NCBI GenBank assembly: GCA_027625915.1
Contig: JANTQA010000036.1
Location: forward strand, 11,987,001 to 12,051,000
Length of the DNA stretch: 64,000 nucleotides
Reading direction: 5' to 3'
Source: Anaeramoeba flamelloides
Lineage: Eukaryota > Metamonada > Anaeramoebidae
Shown one piece after another: positions 30,375 through 42,503 of the stretch. Made by a program: the position numbers and the translations under genes. Numbering within the stretch: position 1 is the first letter of the stretch; the number at the start of each line of letters is the position of its first letter. The notes beneath the pieces were generated by a model. It was not told the origin of the DNA, made no database searches, and was given only the letters and a program-made list of their open reading frames with translations.

Positions 30375-32130
30375 CACAATGGTCAACTTTTATTGAAAAA
30401 AATTGTAACACAGAAAAAAAGTCGAAAACTTATTTTGTAAAAAATTAAAAATTTAATTGCCCACATTATTAAAACTTATCAAAACCAACATGATTTTTTG
30501 AAGATAATAAGAACCTAAATGGATATTAAAAGCTTTGAAGAAGTAGAGGAGTCTAATTTAGATTTTTTGTTATATCAATTACCTCCAGATCCCTTAAATA
30601 GAATGTCTTAAAAATCAAATTCTTTATTTTTAATTGTAAAAAGTGTCAAAAATGAGTAAGAAGTAAATTGTTTGGACAATTCATATCTGGAAAATTACAA
30701 CTTTCAGAGATAACCCTTAATATTTCATCTGAATTATTTTGTGATTACTTGAGAAAATTTTGATTCAAGTTCAGATAAAGTAATTCTGGAAATAATAAAT
30801 TTAGGGTTACTCAATTTTCCATTCACATTCTTAATAGAACCCAAAAACAATGAATTTTTTTAAAAAATAGAATTGAATTATCAAGATGAAATATTAAAGG
30901 TAGAAAGGAATCGATATAAAATCCAAAGAACTAACCCAAGAAACAATTATTTTTAAAAGAAGATTAAAAACACAAAGATCAAAAAAAGTGATAATTTGTG
31001 ATTTTTTCACAGAATTAGTCCTCTTATAAAAATTCTGAAGAATTTGATTTTTAAGAGATTCTATTTGAAGGATCTTGATGAAATTGAAATCACAGTAAAT
31101 TTAGTTTAGATACTATAATTCTTAAAAGCTTTTAATCTCCATTTAGGTTCTTATTATTTTCAAAAAACCATGTTGGTTTTGATAAGTTTTAATAATGTTG
31201 GCAATTAACTGTCAAATCTAAAACCCGGAAATTTCTGAAACCCGGTAATTCCATTTTTCTGATCAATTGAAAATATTAGTAAAAAGTCAAAAATATACTC
31301 CCATTTTACAGACAAATAACCCAATTACCCAGCGGCTTATAACCTTTCAAATTGGGGTATTGGTTAAATATTCAGAATCCACAATTTTTAACTCTTTGGT
31401 GAATTCAGAAATCAAAAAAATCCAAAATTTGTAAAAATTAATTGAGAACATGACTGAAAATGAAAATCGACTTTTGATTTTAAATTTTGAAATAAAAAAA
31501 ATTTTCATACTTTTAAAATATTTGAAAGCTTTCAAATTTGAGAGAGGTGTTTGATTATTGTAAATTTTCATTAAATTATGAAAACCATTTTGTAAAAAAA
31601 TAAATCCTCTAAGGTTTCCAATAGAAATTTAAAATTTTGAAAAAAATATTAAAAGAAAGATATAAAGTAAATAAAACTCTTATTTCATCAATACAATAAC
31701 AAAATAATTCTTATAAAGATGATTCCTAATAAATTTAAAATTTATCTAAAGGGAAAATCGCAATAAATTTGATTTTCAATTTTCAGTAATTTTCTCAATT
31801 AATTTTACAAATTTTGGATTTTTTTGATTTCTGAATTCACCAAAGAGTTAAAAATTGTGGATTCTGAATATTTAACCAATACCCCAATTTGAAAAGTTAT
31901 AAGTCGCTGGATAATTGGGTTATTTTTCTGTAAAATGGGAGTATATTTTTGACTTTTTACTAATATTTTCAATTGATCAGAAAAATGGAATTACCAGGTT
32001 TCAGAAATTTCCGAGTTTTAGATTTGATGGTAAATTTTTAATTTTTGACAAAATAAGTTTCCCACTTTTTTTTCATATCTCAATTTTTTTTAACATAGCA
32101 ATAAAGTATCAGTACTCTCCAAGAACAGTG
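30375..32130. mobile_element. MITE family D, interrupted by element C
   Basis: An inverted-repeat element of about 1.0 kb when the nested C element is left out. The long terminal repeats, about 300 bp each, face each other. The inner part of the left arm (31208-31450) mirrors 31790-32035 (TGAAACCCGGTAATTCC, GGTATTGGTTAAATATTCAG, CTCTTTGGTGAATTCAG). The outer part of the left arm (about 30400-30459, GAAAACTTATTTTG then AAAAATTAAAAATTTA) mirrors about 32035-32090. The two halves of the left arm are separated only by element C. Outermost ends are diverged and approximate. Non-coding. The CACAATGGTCAA start recalls the ends of family B. Confidence 0.78.
30461..31207. mobile_element. MITE family C, nested in D at a TA site
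   Basis: About 747 bp with terminal inverted repeats of about 80 bp: left ATTGCCCACATTATTAAAAC, right complement GTTTTAATAATGTTGGCAAT, continuing through AACCAACATGATTTTTTGAA and AATAAGAACCTAAATGG. TA flanks both sides, and removing C plus one TA rebuilds the left arm of D so that it matches D's right arm. Tc1/mariner-like target choice. No transposase. Confidence 0.82.
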
Positions 32131-32758
32131 ACAACTTTTAAAATATGTTATTGGTGATATTCCCTGCTTACATTTTTTGTTGATCTAAAGTGTCAAAAAA
32201 AACTGATTGATGAAAAAAACCAAAAATTAATTGTTTTTGTGAGATCATTTTTTATCTTACATTTATAACGAAAAAGAAAACTATTAAATTCATTTTATTT
32301 CTCCCATTTTTAATATTTTATTTCCTGGTTTATTAATCCTCATTTCCATCATTAGTGCACAGTAATAAGTCTTTTTGCCACAAATTTAAAATAAAGATTT
32401 TTTTTATTTTTTGAGATAATTCTTTTGGTAAAACAAAAAATTGATTTCTTCAACAAATTAAAAAATATTTGTATTTCATTAAGAAAAATAGTTATAACTA
32501 CATACAGGTAAAAATAATTCCTGAATTTTTCATGTTTTTTTTTTGATAAGGGTGTGATTTTGTCATAATATAATTTTCTTGAAAAATTTTGGTATTTTTG
32601 TAATTTTATCCTCAAAATTCATAATTGAATAGAGTTTGACTTCTAAAAATGATTTCAATTGTTTAAATGTTTCTTATGAATAAGACAAAACAATATATTT
32701 GAAAAAAAATTTCAAAATTGAAAATTCTTTTACAATTTTTTTTCACTTTTTAGCAAAT
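32131..32758. other. Intergenic AT-rich DNA, no gene seen
   Basis: No supported gene between element D and the orphan exon at 32759. Confidence 0.4.
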
Positions 32759-32841
32759 ATGAAAACAACTTTTTTTCACAGTTTGTGGAGTTTTTATTTA
32801 TTATTAATAATCTTTCTCTCAGGCTCCCCTGTGAATTCTGG
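32759..32841 (+). CDS. Orphan first exon encoding a signal peptide
   Basis: ATG at 32759 opens MKTTFFHSLWSFYLLLIIF, followed by LSGSPVNSG, and the segment ends at a perfect GTAAGT donor (32842). The 28 residues have the n-, h- and c-regions of a cleavable secretory signal peptide. No continuing exon is seen before the 3' end of the kinase gene on the opposite strand at 33343. It may be the start of a gene whose next exons were lost, a very short secreted product, or an exon splicing beyond what I can recognise. Composition is clearly better than the surroundings. Confidence 0.42.
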
Positions 32842-33342
32842 GTAAGTTTTATCAATGGTTAAGATTTTCGACCATTCCAACGAATTAAGTACTATCCTAG
32901 CTTTTACTTAATTCTTTTAAATTCTATAAAACCTAATTTTACACCAGAGAAAAGTCATTTTCTTTCTTCAAAAAGAAATAAAATAAAATAAAGGACATTT
33001 TTTAAAAAGTAATATATTGGATTTTTAAAAAAATATTAAAATTCAGTTTAGAAATATCTTGTGAATAGAAGTAAAAAAAAAATTCAATTAACAAAAACTT
33101 TTAAAAAATGAGATTACAAATATTAATTTTTATACAAAAAAATAGAATAAATAAGCATATTATAATAGATATATATATATATTAATTATATGTTCAATTT
33201 TTAAAGAATTAGAAAAGAAAAAAGAAAAAGAAAAGTGCAAGATAAGATAAAAAGAAATATAATTATTAAAAATTGAACGGTATGAGAAAAAATAATAACA
33301 CTGAAATAATTCTTAATTAATTCTAATAATTTTAGAGCATGA
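32842..33342. other. Stretch between orphan exon and kinase 3' end
   Basis: AT-rich, with (TA)n at 33169-33182. It should hold the kinase 3' UTR. No exon recognised. Confidence 0.4.
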
Positions 33343-35495
33343 TTACTGGATAACACAGCGACAAGATTTTTTATCTATTGTCTCTGATTCTGATGAATTA
33401 TTTTGTAATTGTGAAAGAACAAAACCAAATGGATCTTGAAATTTTGAATCTTTTTTTTCATTGAAAAAATTTGGATCCAATTTCTCTTCATTTTGATCAT
33501 TTTCATTATTTTCATTATTTTGATTATTTTCATTAATAAAATTTTGATTATTTTGATTAATATTATTATTATTTTGTTTTGATTTGGATTTTTCTTTTTG
33601 ATTTGAAATCTCATTTTTTTGTTTTAAAAAGGGAAAATTTTTTTTCCTAGCTTTTTTAATTTCCATATCCTCCTCAATTTTTTTAATCATTAAACCATAA
33701 TCTGGGGCTTTACAGTAGATCTCATTTCTTTGGTTTGCTTCTATTAAATCAAAAAGATCAGTTTCATTTTTCTTTGGATTAAGCACAACTTTCGGGCTTT
33801 CTTTTTTTTGTGGTACACACGATTGACCCTTCATTTTCTGTCTTCTTTTCAGCTCTTCACGGGAGGGTATAACTATTTCGTTCATTTTTTGAATTTCTCT
33901 TAAAAATTCTTTGGTCATGATCACATTTTTTTTATTTTTCTTTTTAGTTTTAATTGCTGTCTTCGTTAAGGAACCCACAACAACATTTAACTCTAAAGGC
34001 TCTTTGGATGAAGACTTTTGATTTTGATTTTTATTATTACTCTTCTTCTTGGCCATCATTTTGTTATTATGATCATTGTTCACATCCTTATTCATATCCA
34101 GATTATAATTCCAATTCATATTCATATGCATATTCATGTTCTTATCCCTGTTCTTGTTTCTATTAATGTTCTTTCTCTGATTTTGATATTTTTTTATTCT
34201 TCTTTTTCTTCTTTGTCTTTTATGAATTCGCTTATGTCTATGCCGGTAGATATGTTGTTTGCTTTTTGTTAAATCCACAATTTCCCAATCAAATTTTGTA
34301 TTTTCGTCATAACCTGCTTCCTTGTATGCCTCTTTTAACAGCCCCCTTAAATAGTTATAATTTGGCTCGTCTTCGTATCTCAAAGATTTGATATGTTCTA
34401 ATATTTTTGAAAATTGATGGGGTAAGCCTTTCAAAAGCCCAGAAGAATTGAATTTTTTTTTTAATTTGTAGATAATCAATTTGTCTTTAATTGGAGACCA
34501 GGGCAATTCCCCTTTCAGAAATTCAACAAACAAATAGAGCAAAGTCCAAAGATCATCCCTTCGGCTGAGCTCTTTGCCTTCGTGCGAATTGATCGATGCA
34601 TATCTTGATGTGCCTTGAAATCCCACTTTCGGCCGTGGTGGCTTCAAATTGCCTTCTCGATCCCGATACCTTCTTGACAAGCCAAAATCAATCATACAAA
34701 TAGTGGTTTTGGTTCTTGTTTCACGGTGATTTGTAAAAGGGTCTCTTCTTCTTAAAACAAAATTTGACTTTGATTTGTTTTTTTTTTTTTACAAAATGAG
34801 TTTGTTTGATTGATAAAAAGGATGAGAAACAAGTTTTTATTTTAGAGTTAGTTTTGAATAACCGAAAACTTTGAAAAGATCACAAATTTTATTAAAAAAA
34901 AATATATTTTTGGTTTTGAAGATGAAATTGGGTTCTTGGAATTAAAAGTATTGAAAATTCAAAGAACCAATCACAGATCTAAAGAATTTTAAAGATTTGA
35001 ATTTTTGTTAACCTGTTGAAGAAAAATTAGGCATTTAACAAAAAAAACAGAGAATAATCAACGAATCAGGAGAAACAAAGACAAAAGAAAAATTACAGGT
35101 TTAATGTCGCGATGGATAAACCCTAATTTGTGCATATCTTCAATCGCGTAGATCATTTCGATTCCTAATTTGGTTGTTGTTGCCAAACTAAATCTTTTGT
35201 TTGATCTTCTTCTTCGTTCAACAGAAAGATTGCTACCGAGCAACTCCATGATAAGGTAAGTGTATTCCAAGTTCCTTCCATAATATATAAATTTAGGAAC
35301 ATATGGAGAAACTTGTAATTTGCGGAGAATTGCAATCTCTAATTTTAACGCTTGTTTTTTTGGGTTTCTTTTTTCAAATTTAATAGCAACAGGTATCTTT
35401 TTTTTCAGATCTTGCGAGATATAGATCTCACCAAAACCCCCCTTTCCAATTCTTTTTCCTAATTTCCATCTTCCACGAATTGATCCTGTAAGCAT
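33343..35495 (-). CDS. TTBK-like CK1-superfamily protein kinase with CaaX box
   Basis: Two exons, 35495-35097 and 34767-33343, with a 329-nt intron (GTAATT donor, CAAAG acceptor); 607 residues. The N-terminal kinase domain (about 8-297) has the glycine loop GKGGFGEIY, Lys39 in VAIKFE, HRDIKPSN (catalytic Asp130) restored by the splice, DFGLSRRY (Asp160) and RYASINSHEGKELSRRDDLW. These match tau-tubulin kinases more closely than typical CK1. Residues 300-607 are low complexity: basic His/Arg/Lys stretches, Met-Asn repeats, Asn-rich runs. The last residues are CRCVIQ, so CVIQ fits a C-a-a-X farnesylation motif with a second Cys two positions before. Membrane attachment is therefore predicted. 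A TGCTTACAG site overlaps the ATG, so an upstream exon could supply the true start. Confidence 0.9.
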
Positions 35496-36866
35496 TAATG
35501 AAAATAAATTTGTAAATTAAAAAATAATAATTTTTAGAGTAAAAATTGTCGAGTTTTTGCGAATCAATTTTTGATTTTCAAAATTCAAAGGTTTTCTTTT
35601 GTTATTTATTTCATTTTTTCACTTCATTGGACAATTTGAAAAGCGTGTAAAAAATCAAGGATTTCAAAGTTTTTTCATACACTGGATTATCATTTCTAAA
35701 TACTCCATTTTATTAACATGCAGCACACTTTCATTGTTCTTATCAATTGTTAGTTTAATTTTTTTCCCTTTATGATTTTCAAGAACAATAGAAAAATATT
35801 TATAAAAGATTTTGTCTCTGAGAAAAAACACTAAAATCAATTCAGTGTCTGAATTGTTTTATTTTTAGAAATTCACTTCTCGATCTTTAAAAAAAATTAA
35901 TTTTTTCCTGAAAACTACTTTTTTCTTTGTCAAATTTTTCACAAATTGCTTCAATAATGTCCCAATTCAATAGTGCGTTCCTCAAAATTATTGAAAAATT
36001 TTGTTTTTAAATGTAACTCAAATAACTCTAAAAAGTGTATTTCACTACTTGAGAGAAAAAATGATTATGTTTTGATTTTAACATTAAGTGAAAAGAACTG
36101 TAGTTACTGTCTGAATAAAAATGGAAAGGAAGGAATTGTTTCGAATTTAAAAAAAAAAAAAAAGTAAAAATGGTATCTCAAAGAAAAATTTTACTTTTAT
36201 ATTTTAAGACAAAAGCTCTCCCAAAACAGAGTATGAACACCAACATAAAGTTTTGATTGTTCAACATTTGTTGTTAAAAAGTAGAGTTTTTTAAATTGGA
36301 AAATAATGTGAACAAAATTTAGATTTGTATACCCAATAAAGAAAGAAATATACCCACAAATTAAATTAAACACTAAAAGTCACAATTTAAAAGTGAAATC
36401 AAGATATCTATATAAGTTATTTTTTGCTTTGATCAAATAAACCTTTTTTTAGAAAGTTGTCTGAAATTTTTGTTACTTTTATTATAAAATAAATATTATT
36501 TTAATAAAATCTTCTTTCTCGATTTTTGATTTGCAAAGATAATCACTTTTTGGATCAATTTTTAAAAAACTTAAAAAACCAAAAAATACTTGAAACTACT
36601 ATTATTTCACTGTACTCAAAACTTTAACATCACACTAAAATAATCAGAAAATTCCAAAAAAGTAAATATTTATCACGATCCCAGAGTTCAAATATCATAA
36701 ACAAAAGAAAATTAATTGATTTTTCGTTTTAATTCACTGGCGAAGAACTCTGGGTGATTTTAATTAATGGATATAAAACGAATTTTTGTGGAAAATTTAA
36801 TAATTATTTATACCTTTTTTAAGTCCAAAGTCCCAATCTGAAATGGTCTGAAATAGTTGTTTATTG
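35496..36866. other. Intergenic, 5' of the kinase gene; no gene seen
   Basis: AT-rich with only chance open frames. The kinase promoter lies here, but no motif can be named with confidence. Confidence 0.4.
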
Positions 36867-38108
36867 TAGTACAAAAAACATCTTTCATGAAAATAATCCA
36901 GTCCAATTTTTTTAATTGTTAATATTAGGAAAATTGATGAGTAATTTCTTTTATTTAAAATAAAATCATTTTTTTTAAGAATCAAACTGTTAAAAATTAT
37001 AACTCACCCACTTATTGGAATGATGATTAATGAAAATTACATTTACTCAAAACATCATCGTACCAATCAAAAAACAAGAATAGAAATTATCGTTTTCCAA
37101 ACTCGAGAAGATCTCGCTAAAAAACGATTTTTTTCAAAAAAACTAGATCTACTTTAGCTATCAAACAATTGCTTGAGTATTCTAGAGGTACCCTACTTTA
37201 ATGAATTTTTGGTAGGTTTATTACTAGCTTCATAATAAAAATAACTTACATTTATTTATAAAAAGGATTTGACCATTGTGGAAAAAAAGTGTAACAGGAA
37301 AAAAAGTGTAACATGGTTTTTAATTGGGAACCTTAATGGAACCTGAAAATAAAAAGTAAAATCAATAAATAGAAGAAACGAATTAAATTCAAATAATAAT
37401 CCATTATATTATTGTCAATCAAACCAACAAATACACTTTAAATCTACTTGATTTATCGAAATTATTGGATTAGTTTTGGAGATCTCAAAAATTGTCAATT
37501 TTTTGAACAAATTTTTAATAATTGATTAATCAAAGAAAAACCCATATCTAAAAGATAGTATTAAAAAAACTCTTATTGTACTGAATACTTTATTTTGCCT
37601 TTATTTGTTTATTTATTCTTTTTTTAATTGATCTCAACTTTCATTTTCAGTAATTTTCCCAATTAAAAACTGTGTTGAACTTTTTTTCCTGTTACACTTT
37701 TTTTCCACAATGGTCAAATCCTTTTTATAAATAAATGTAAGTTATTTTTATTATGAAGCTAGTAATAAACCTACCAAAAATTCATTAAAGTAGGGTACCT
37801 CTAGAATACTCAAGCAATTGTTTGATAGCTAAAGTAGATCTAGTTTTTTTGAAAAAGAATCGATTTTTATAGAGATCTTCTCGAGTTTGGAAAATGATAA
37901 TTTCTATTCTTGTTTTTTGATTTGGTTGGTTGTATATTATTTTGAAAAAGTGGAATTTAATTAACCATCATTCTAATAAATGGGTGAGCTATAATTTTAA
38001 CAGTTTGATTCTTAAAAAAAAAATTTTGATTTTAAATAAAACAAATTACTCAAACAATTTCCTAATATTAACGATTAAAAATCCAGTCAGGAATTATTTT
38101 CACTACTT
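36867..38108. mobile_element. Composite palindrome of two family A arms around element B
   Basis: A 1.24-kb structure. The left arm (36867-37270) carries the A terminus (TTTTTAATTGTTAATATTAG) and the A interior (GAATGATGATTAATGAAAAT, TTGGTAGGTTTATTACTA). The right arm (37716-38108) is the inverse of the same sequence. Element B sits exactly at the axis. Compared with A1 (5074-5557), each arm lacks the far terminus, as if two A copies were joined head to head. The arms are about 90% alike by eye. Open frames along the arms are by-products of the repeat. Confidence 0.8.
37271..37715. mobile_element. MITE family B at the palindrome axis
   Basis: About 445 bp with terminal inverted repeats of about 60 bp: left GACCATTGTGGAAAAAAAGT with a direct doubling of GGAAAAAAAGTGTAACA, then TTTTTAATTGGGAA; the right end is its complement. 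Non-coding. Its start resembles the outer end of family D. Confidence 0.82.
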
Positions 38109-38277
38109 TATTCTTAGAACAAGTGACTACTTTCAATTTATTTGGCCGGGACACTGGAAAATAGCTCTAAAAATACCCCAATTTATTGGGGAGGCAAAGA
38201 ATACTTTTAAATCCAATAAATAATTTGAAAAATTTTACTTCATTTATCATTTTTGAAATATCTTAAATTAAATACAA

Positions 38278-39242
38278 GTTTTACAATCCCTGAAATTTGA
38301 AAAAAATATTTTCTTATGTAATGTGTGGTGAATTGTTTATGCAGTTCTTAGCCGATTGATCTTGTATTTATTATGGGTTTTCAGAGTTGTTCAAAATAGT
38401 AATTTTGGACATTTTATTTTTTTTTATTTCCGAAATCTGAAATGAAGAGTTTCGACTAATATACTGGAAGTTAAGTTTATAAAAAAAATATGGTTTTTTT
38501 GATTTTCAATTGAATTTTTAATTACAGTAGATCCAGATCTATTGTGAAATTTTATCAATATCAAATTTTGATGTTGATGTTAGATTTTTAAAAAGTTGAA
38601 TACAAGAATAAGAAAACTCATATTGAAAAAAAAAATTATAGGTGATCCAATATACAAGAATTTTATCTCGATTTTCATAAAAAAATAAATTTTCAGAATT
38701 CAAAATGACTCTAAATATCAAAAATTCATTGAAAACCGTATAAAATCTCCTCTAAAAAATGAATTTATTTTTCGATCATCATCAGAAGTTTATTTTTCAT
38801 ATCAACTCATGTATAAAAAAATATTTTCAATCTGAGCTTTCTTATTCTTATATTCAACTTTTTAAAAATCTAATATCGACATCAAAATTTGATATTGATA
38901 AAATTTCATTGTAGCCTTTACAGCTTTAATTTTGGTTTTATTTGGAGTTTTTAATAAAATAATTTTTTTCATTTAGTTATTTAACTAAAAAGTAAATCAA
39001 AATTTTCTTCTACAACCCAAAACTTGAGATTTATTATTAAATACCAACCAATCAATCTATTAGTCTTATACTCTTCCACTTGGATTTCTGAAAATAAAAA
39101 AATAAATTTTCAAAATTATCATTATGAACAAGTCTTAAAACACATACCAAATACGAGATCAATCGGCTAAGAACTAAATAAACAAGTCACCACACCATAT
39201 ACAAGATATTCTTCTTTCAAATTTCACGGATTATAAACCTTA
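38278..39242. mobile_element. MITE family F, copy F2, carrying nested element G
   Basis: Diverged copy of F. The left arm (TTTTACAATCCCTGAAATTT, TTCTTAGCCGATTGATC) and right arm (GATCAATCGGCTAAGAACTA, AACAAGTCACCACACC, GGATTATAAACC) face each other, with TTAA after the right end. The length is about 965 bp against 554 in F1, mainly because of the inserted element G. The left boundary is unclear. Older than F1. Confidence 0.75.
38542..38911. mobile_element. MITE family G, nested in F2 at a TA site
   Basis: A 370-bp element with inverted repeats of about 85 bp (GAAATTTTATCAATATCAAA at both ends in inverse orientation, on through TTTTTAAAAAGTTGAATA). TA flanks both sides (38540-38541 and 38912-38913). 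Arms are about 90% identical. Non-coding, Tc1/mariner-like target. Confidence 0.82.
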
Positions 39243-39752
39243 ACTAAGATATTATATTGATTTAAATGATTAAAAAAAAATGAAAAACACATCTCTCTTC
39301 ATAATACTCTTTTTTAAGAATTTTTTTACATGTAGAGTTTATCAGATTCCATAAAAAGGGATTTTAACAAAAAATTATATTAATTTTTTGATAAATTTAA
39401 GAGGGAGTAAAACAATCATGTTTTAAGGAGAAAATGACCTATATTTGCTAATAAATTCAAGAAAATATCTGAACATTTTTAATTCATTTTCCATTTTACA
39501 AATTTGTCTACAAAAGCTTTATTTTAACCCATTATAAACTTAAATATGAATAAACTTTATAAAAGTGACTTAACTTTCAAAAGATTCCTTCTCTATGAGT
39601 TGTTTTATTTGTTGAGTTCATTGAGATTCAAAAATGGAAATTTAACGAAAAATATTATAAAATAAAATTGAATTTATCAGTATATTTTATACAAGTATCT
39701 GATAAAGGAAGATTAGTTCTCAAGTAATCGTCCTGCTGAAAGTTTACTCTAG

Positions 39753-39794
<42 letters not shown>

Positions 39795-40369
39795 AAAAAT
39801 ATGTTATAGGATCTTATAAAATGTAAATGTATATAATGATCTACTCAGAATTAAGTTTCTTTTGAAGAAAAGTGAACATTCTTAATATCCAGTATTTTGA
39901 AAAACCATCTAGTTTTTATACCCTGTCCCATGGTTTAAACTCTACTTGAAGAAGTCTAAGATTAAAAAAACTTGTTATTGGGTGTAATCACATTATTTCA
40001 AAAGAATTCAAATGTCTCTATAAAAAGTGTATAGTTAAGTAATAAGTTTATTGATCCCCTCAATTATAAATGATTAAAGTATTATTTAAAAACGCAACAG
40101 TTTCACATAAAAAAATTGTATTTCGCAACAAATTTAACAGATAAATTAGCTATATTCTGAGGACAAAGTTTCAAAATATCTTAGTTACATTTTCCCACAA
40201 TTTAATTTAGTTGCTAAAAAAATAAATATTTAACCCCAAGGTTCTTTTGAAAACTTATTTCTGAAATAAAGAAAATATATTGATGTTTTATTTATATAAA
40301 TTAAATAAATAAAAAACTAATCATTTTTTGAGTTTTTTATACGAAAGATTATTGAGTAAATTTTTGAAA
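39243..40369. other. Intergenic AT-rich DNA with (AT)n microsatellite
   Basis: No gene. A run of about 19 AT units lies at 39755-39791. Confidence 0.45.
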
Positions 40370-40500
40370 ATTAAAAATTATCAAAATAGTTCCTTTTGAA
40401 AGTTCTTAATCTGAATTATTAAATATTGAAATCTGATTATTTTTGTTTATATTTTTAGATTTTGAAAAGGAATTTTTAAAAAAAATATTAGAATTAACCC
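40370..40500 (+). repeat. Direct repeat N, copy 1
   Basis: Shares TAGTTCCTTTTGAAAGTTC, GAATTATTAAATAYYR and TTTATATTTTTAGATTTTGAAAAG-like blocks, in the same order and orientation, with 41850-41980. Class unknown, boundaries approximate. Confidence 0.5.
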
Positions 40501-40504
40501 CCAT

Positions 40505-40695
40505 TCCAAAAATTTGGACACACCCAAAATCAAAAATTGGCAAAAAAAAACCACTTATTTTATTTTTCCAAACCTAATATAAAACTACATTTAAGTAATC
40601 TATTATTTATGTTTTAATAAGTAATCATTTTAATCCAAATAAAAGAAAAATATATATAACTCAAAAATAAAAAAAGGTGTGTACAAAAAAAAATG
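40505..40695. mobile_element. Possible short MITE with ACACACC ends
   Basis: TTTGGACACACCCAAAATC near 40515 faces AAAAGGTGTGTACAAAAAAA near 40672. This gives an imperfect inverted repeat around about 150 bp and resembles short Tc1/mariner-like ends. Only one copy is seen here, so the call is weak. Confidence 0.35.
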
Positions 40696-42503
40696 AAACA
40701 AGAAGAACAAAAAATGTATTGGTAAATTTGTTGAAATTTCAACCAACAATTGATGATTAATCAAATGTTAAGATACCATCTACCAATTGTCTTTGATTTT
40801 CCAATTTAACAAACTCAACACTAACCTTCTATCAACCATTGAAAAAAAAAATTTCTGATCTAACCAAACAAATTACGTAACTCTACAAAAAAAGAAATGA
40901 AAACAAAACAAAAAAGACAAAAAATGAAATATTTTGTACAATCAAAAATCTTTCCAAATTGAATTTAAATTGTAGTAATGATATACTTTCAACTTGTTAA
41001 ACTGTGTTCAAAATTTTGGAATCTATTTTATAATTTTTAATTATTTCCGTTAATTTTGTCAAAATAATGCTTGCTGAAAAGTTTAATCTATATTTCAAAA
41101 TGATAAAGCGTGTTTTTTTTTTGTTATAGGAGATAAATACCTTAAATGATCAAAGAAACTAAGAATAAATCATAAAGTGAATTTAGAGTTTAGCTTCTTA
41201 ATTTTTTTTTATTTTTAAAATAATTTGAAAACTAAAGGATCAAATTAGAAAATTTATCTCAAAAAATTATAGTAAATTTTTAAGAAAATTTTAATCATCA
41301 AAAAACCAAACAATTTTTAAAAAAATAGAGAAAATTATGAAAATTTTTTAGTAAAATTGCATTCCTAATTGAAAATTTACCTAAAAACTCAGGGAATTAA
41401 TATTCAAAATTGATTCGGACTTTGATATACTAACTAGATAGTTAAATAAATTTAACATCGAAATAGGAATAAAAAAAAGAACGAATTTTATTTTGAATCA
41501 TAGAATATAGGATTTAGGTACACATTATTTTGACCTATTAAGAAAATAAAACCCAAGAATTTCAGAAAAAAATCTGCATTTTAACAGAAATTTAAAGACT
41601 GAATCATCAATTTCCAGAATTCAACTTTGCAAAATTTCTTTCTTAAATTGGCAGCTAAATGCAGATTAATCATTAAATAATTTAATTGTTAAAAAAAATT
41701 AATTAATTAACTCTGGAATATTATTAACAAATTATATCTGAAATATTGAAAGCATATTGATACTACAATTATGTAATGAAGAAAAGAAACAAAATTAACC
41801 AGTCTTTGGTCTTTCATTCATTTGATCATTATAGAGTTCATCCCAAAAATGAAAAAATTTAAAAAATAGTTACTTTTGAAAGTTCGAAATATGAATTATT
41901 AAATACCAGTGTACTGTTATTTGGTGTTTGTATTTTTAGATTTGGAAAAGTAGTTAAAAAAATAATTTCCAAAATGAAAATTTTTGATAGTTATCATTAA
42001 TAAAAAATCGAATAATTTATTGTGCAATAATAATGTAAAAATCCAATTCTCATAATTGAAATTTTATCTAAAAGTCTAATAAAAAGTGAAGTTTAATTAA
42101 TTAAATGTTTAAAAATATCATTTCTAATTGTTTTTCTAAAGATATTTGGGTTTTTCAGCTGATCATTAATTCAATGTGTTTATAAACTTGAAGTAAAAAT
42201 TTTCTTTTGTTAATTGGAAAATAACAGTATTTAGAATAGATGTTTTAGAGTCACTTTGAGTCGTCTAACAGTAATATCATTTAAGTCGGATCACAACATA
42301 ATTTTATTAAGACGAATTTGATTGGGACCAAAATCCCTTAAATCATAAAAAAAAAATATTGAAATAATTACAAAAAAGAATACAGTGTTGTCAACTAAAA
42401 AAACCTTTTCAATACCTACACTGTTTATTATTGTGTTTGAACCTTTTCAAAATCATTTTTTTTTGATTTAAAATACTTATTTTCCAGCAATTAAAAATAA
42501 ATA
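40696..42503. other. Intergenic AT-rich DNA; direct repeat N copy 2
   Basis: No gene seen. Repeat N copy 2 is at about 41850-41980. The 5' flank of TRAPPC4 occupies the last part. Confidence 0.4.

Noticed and set aside
33954-34272. Plus-strand frames opposite the kinase tail
   Set aside because: Shadow of low-complexity coding sequence; no domain and the minus strand is a confirmed exon.
36797-38223. Short similar peptides in both arms of the 37-kb palindrome taken as transposase remnants
   Set aside because: They are the same terminal-repeat sequence read twice; no catalytic motif is present.
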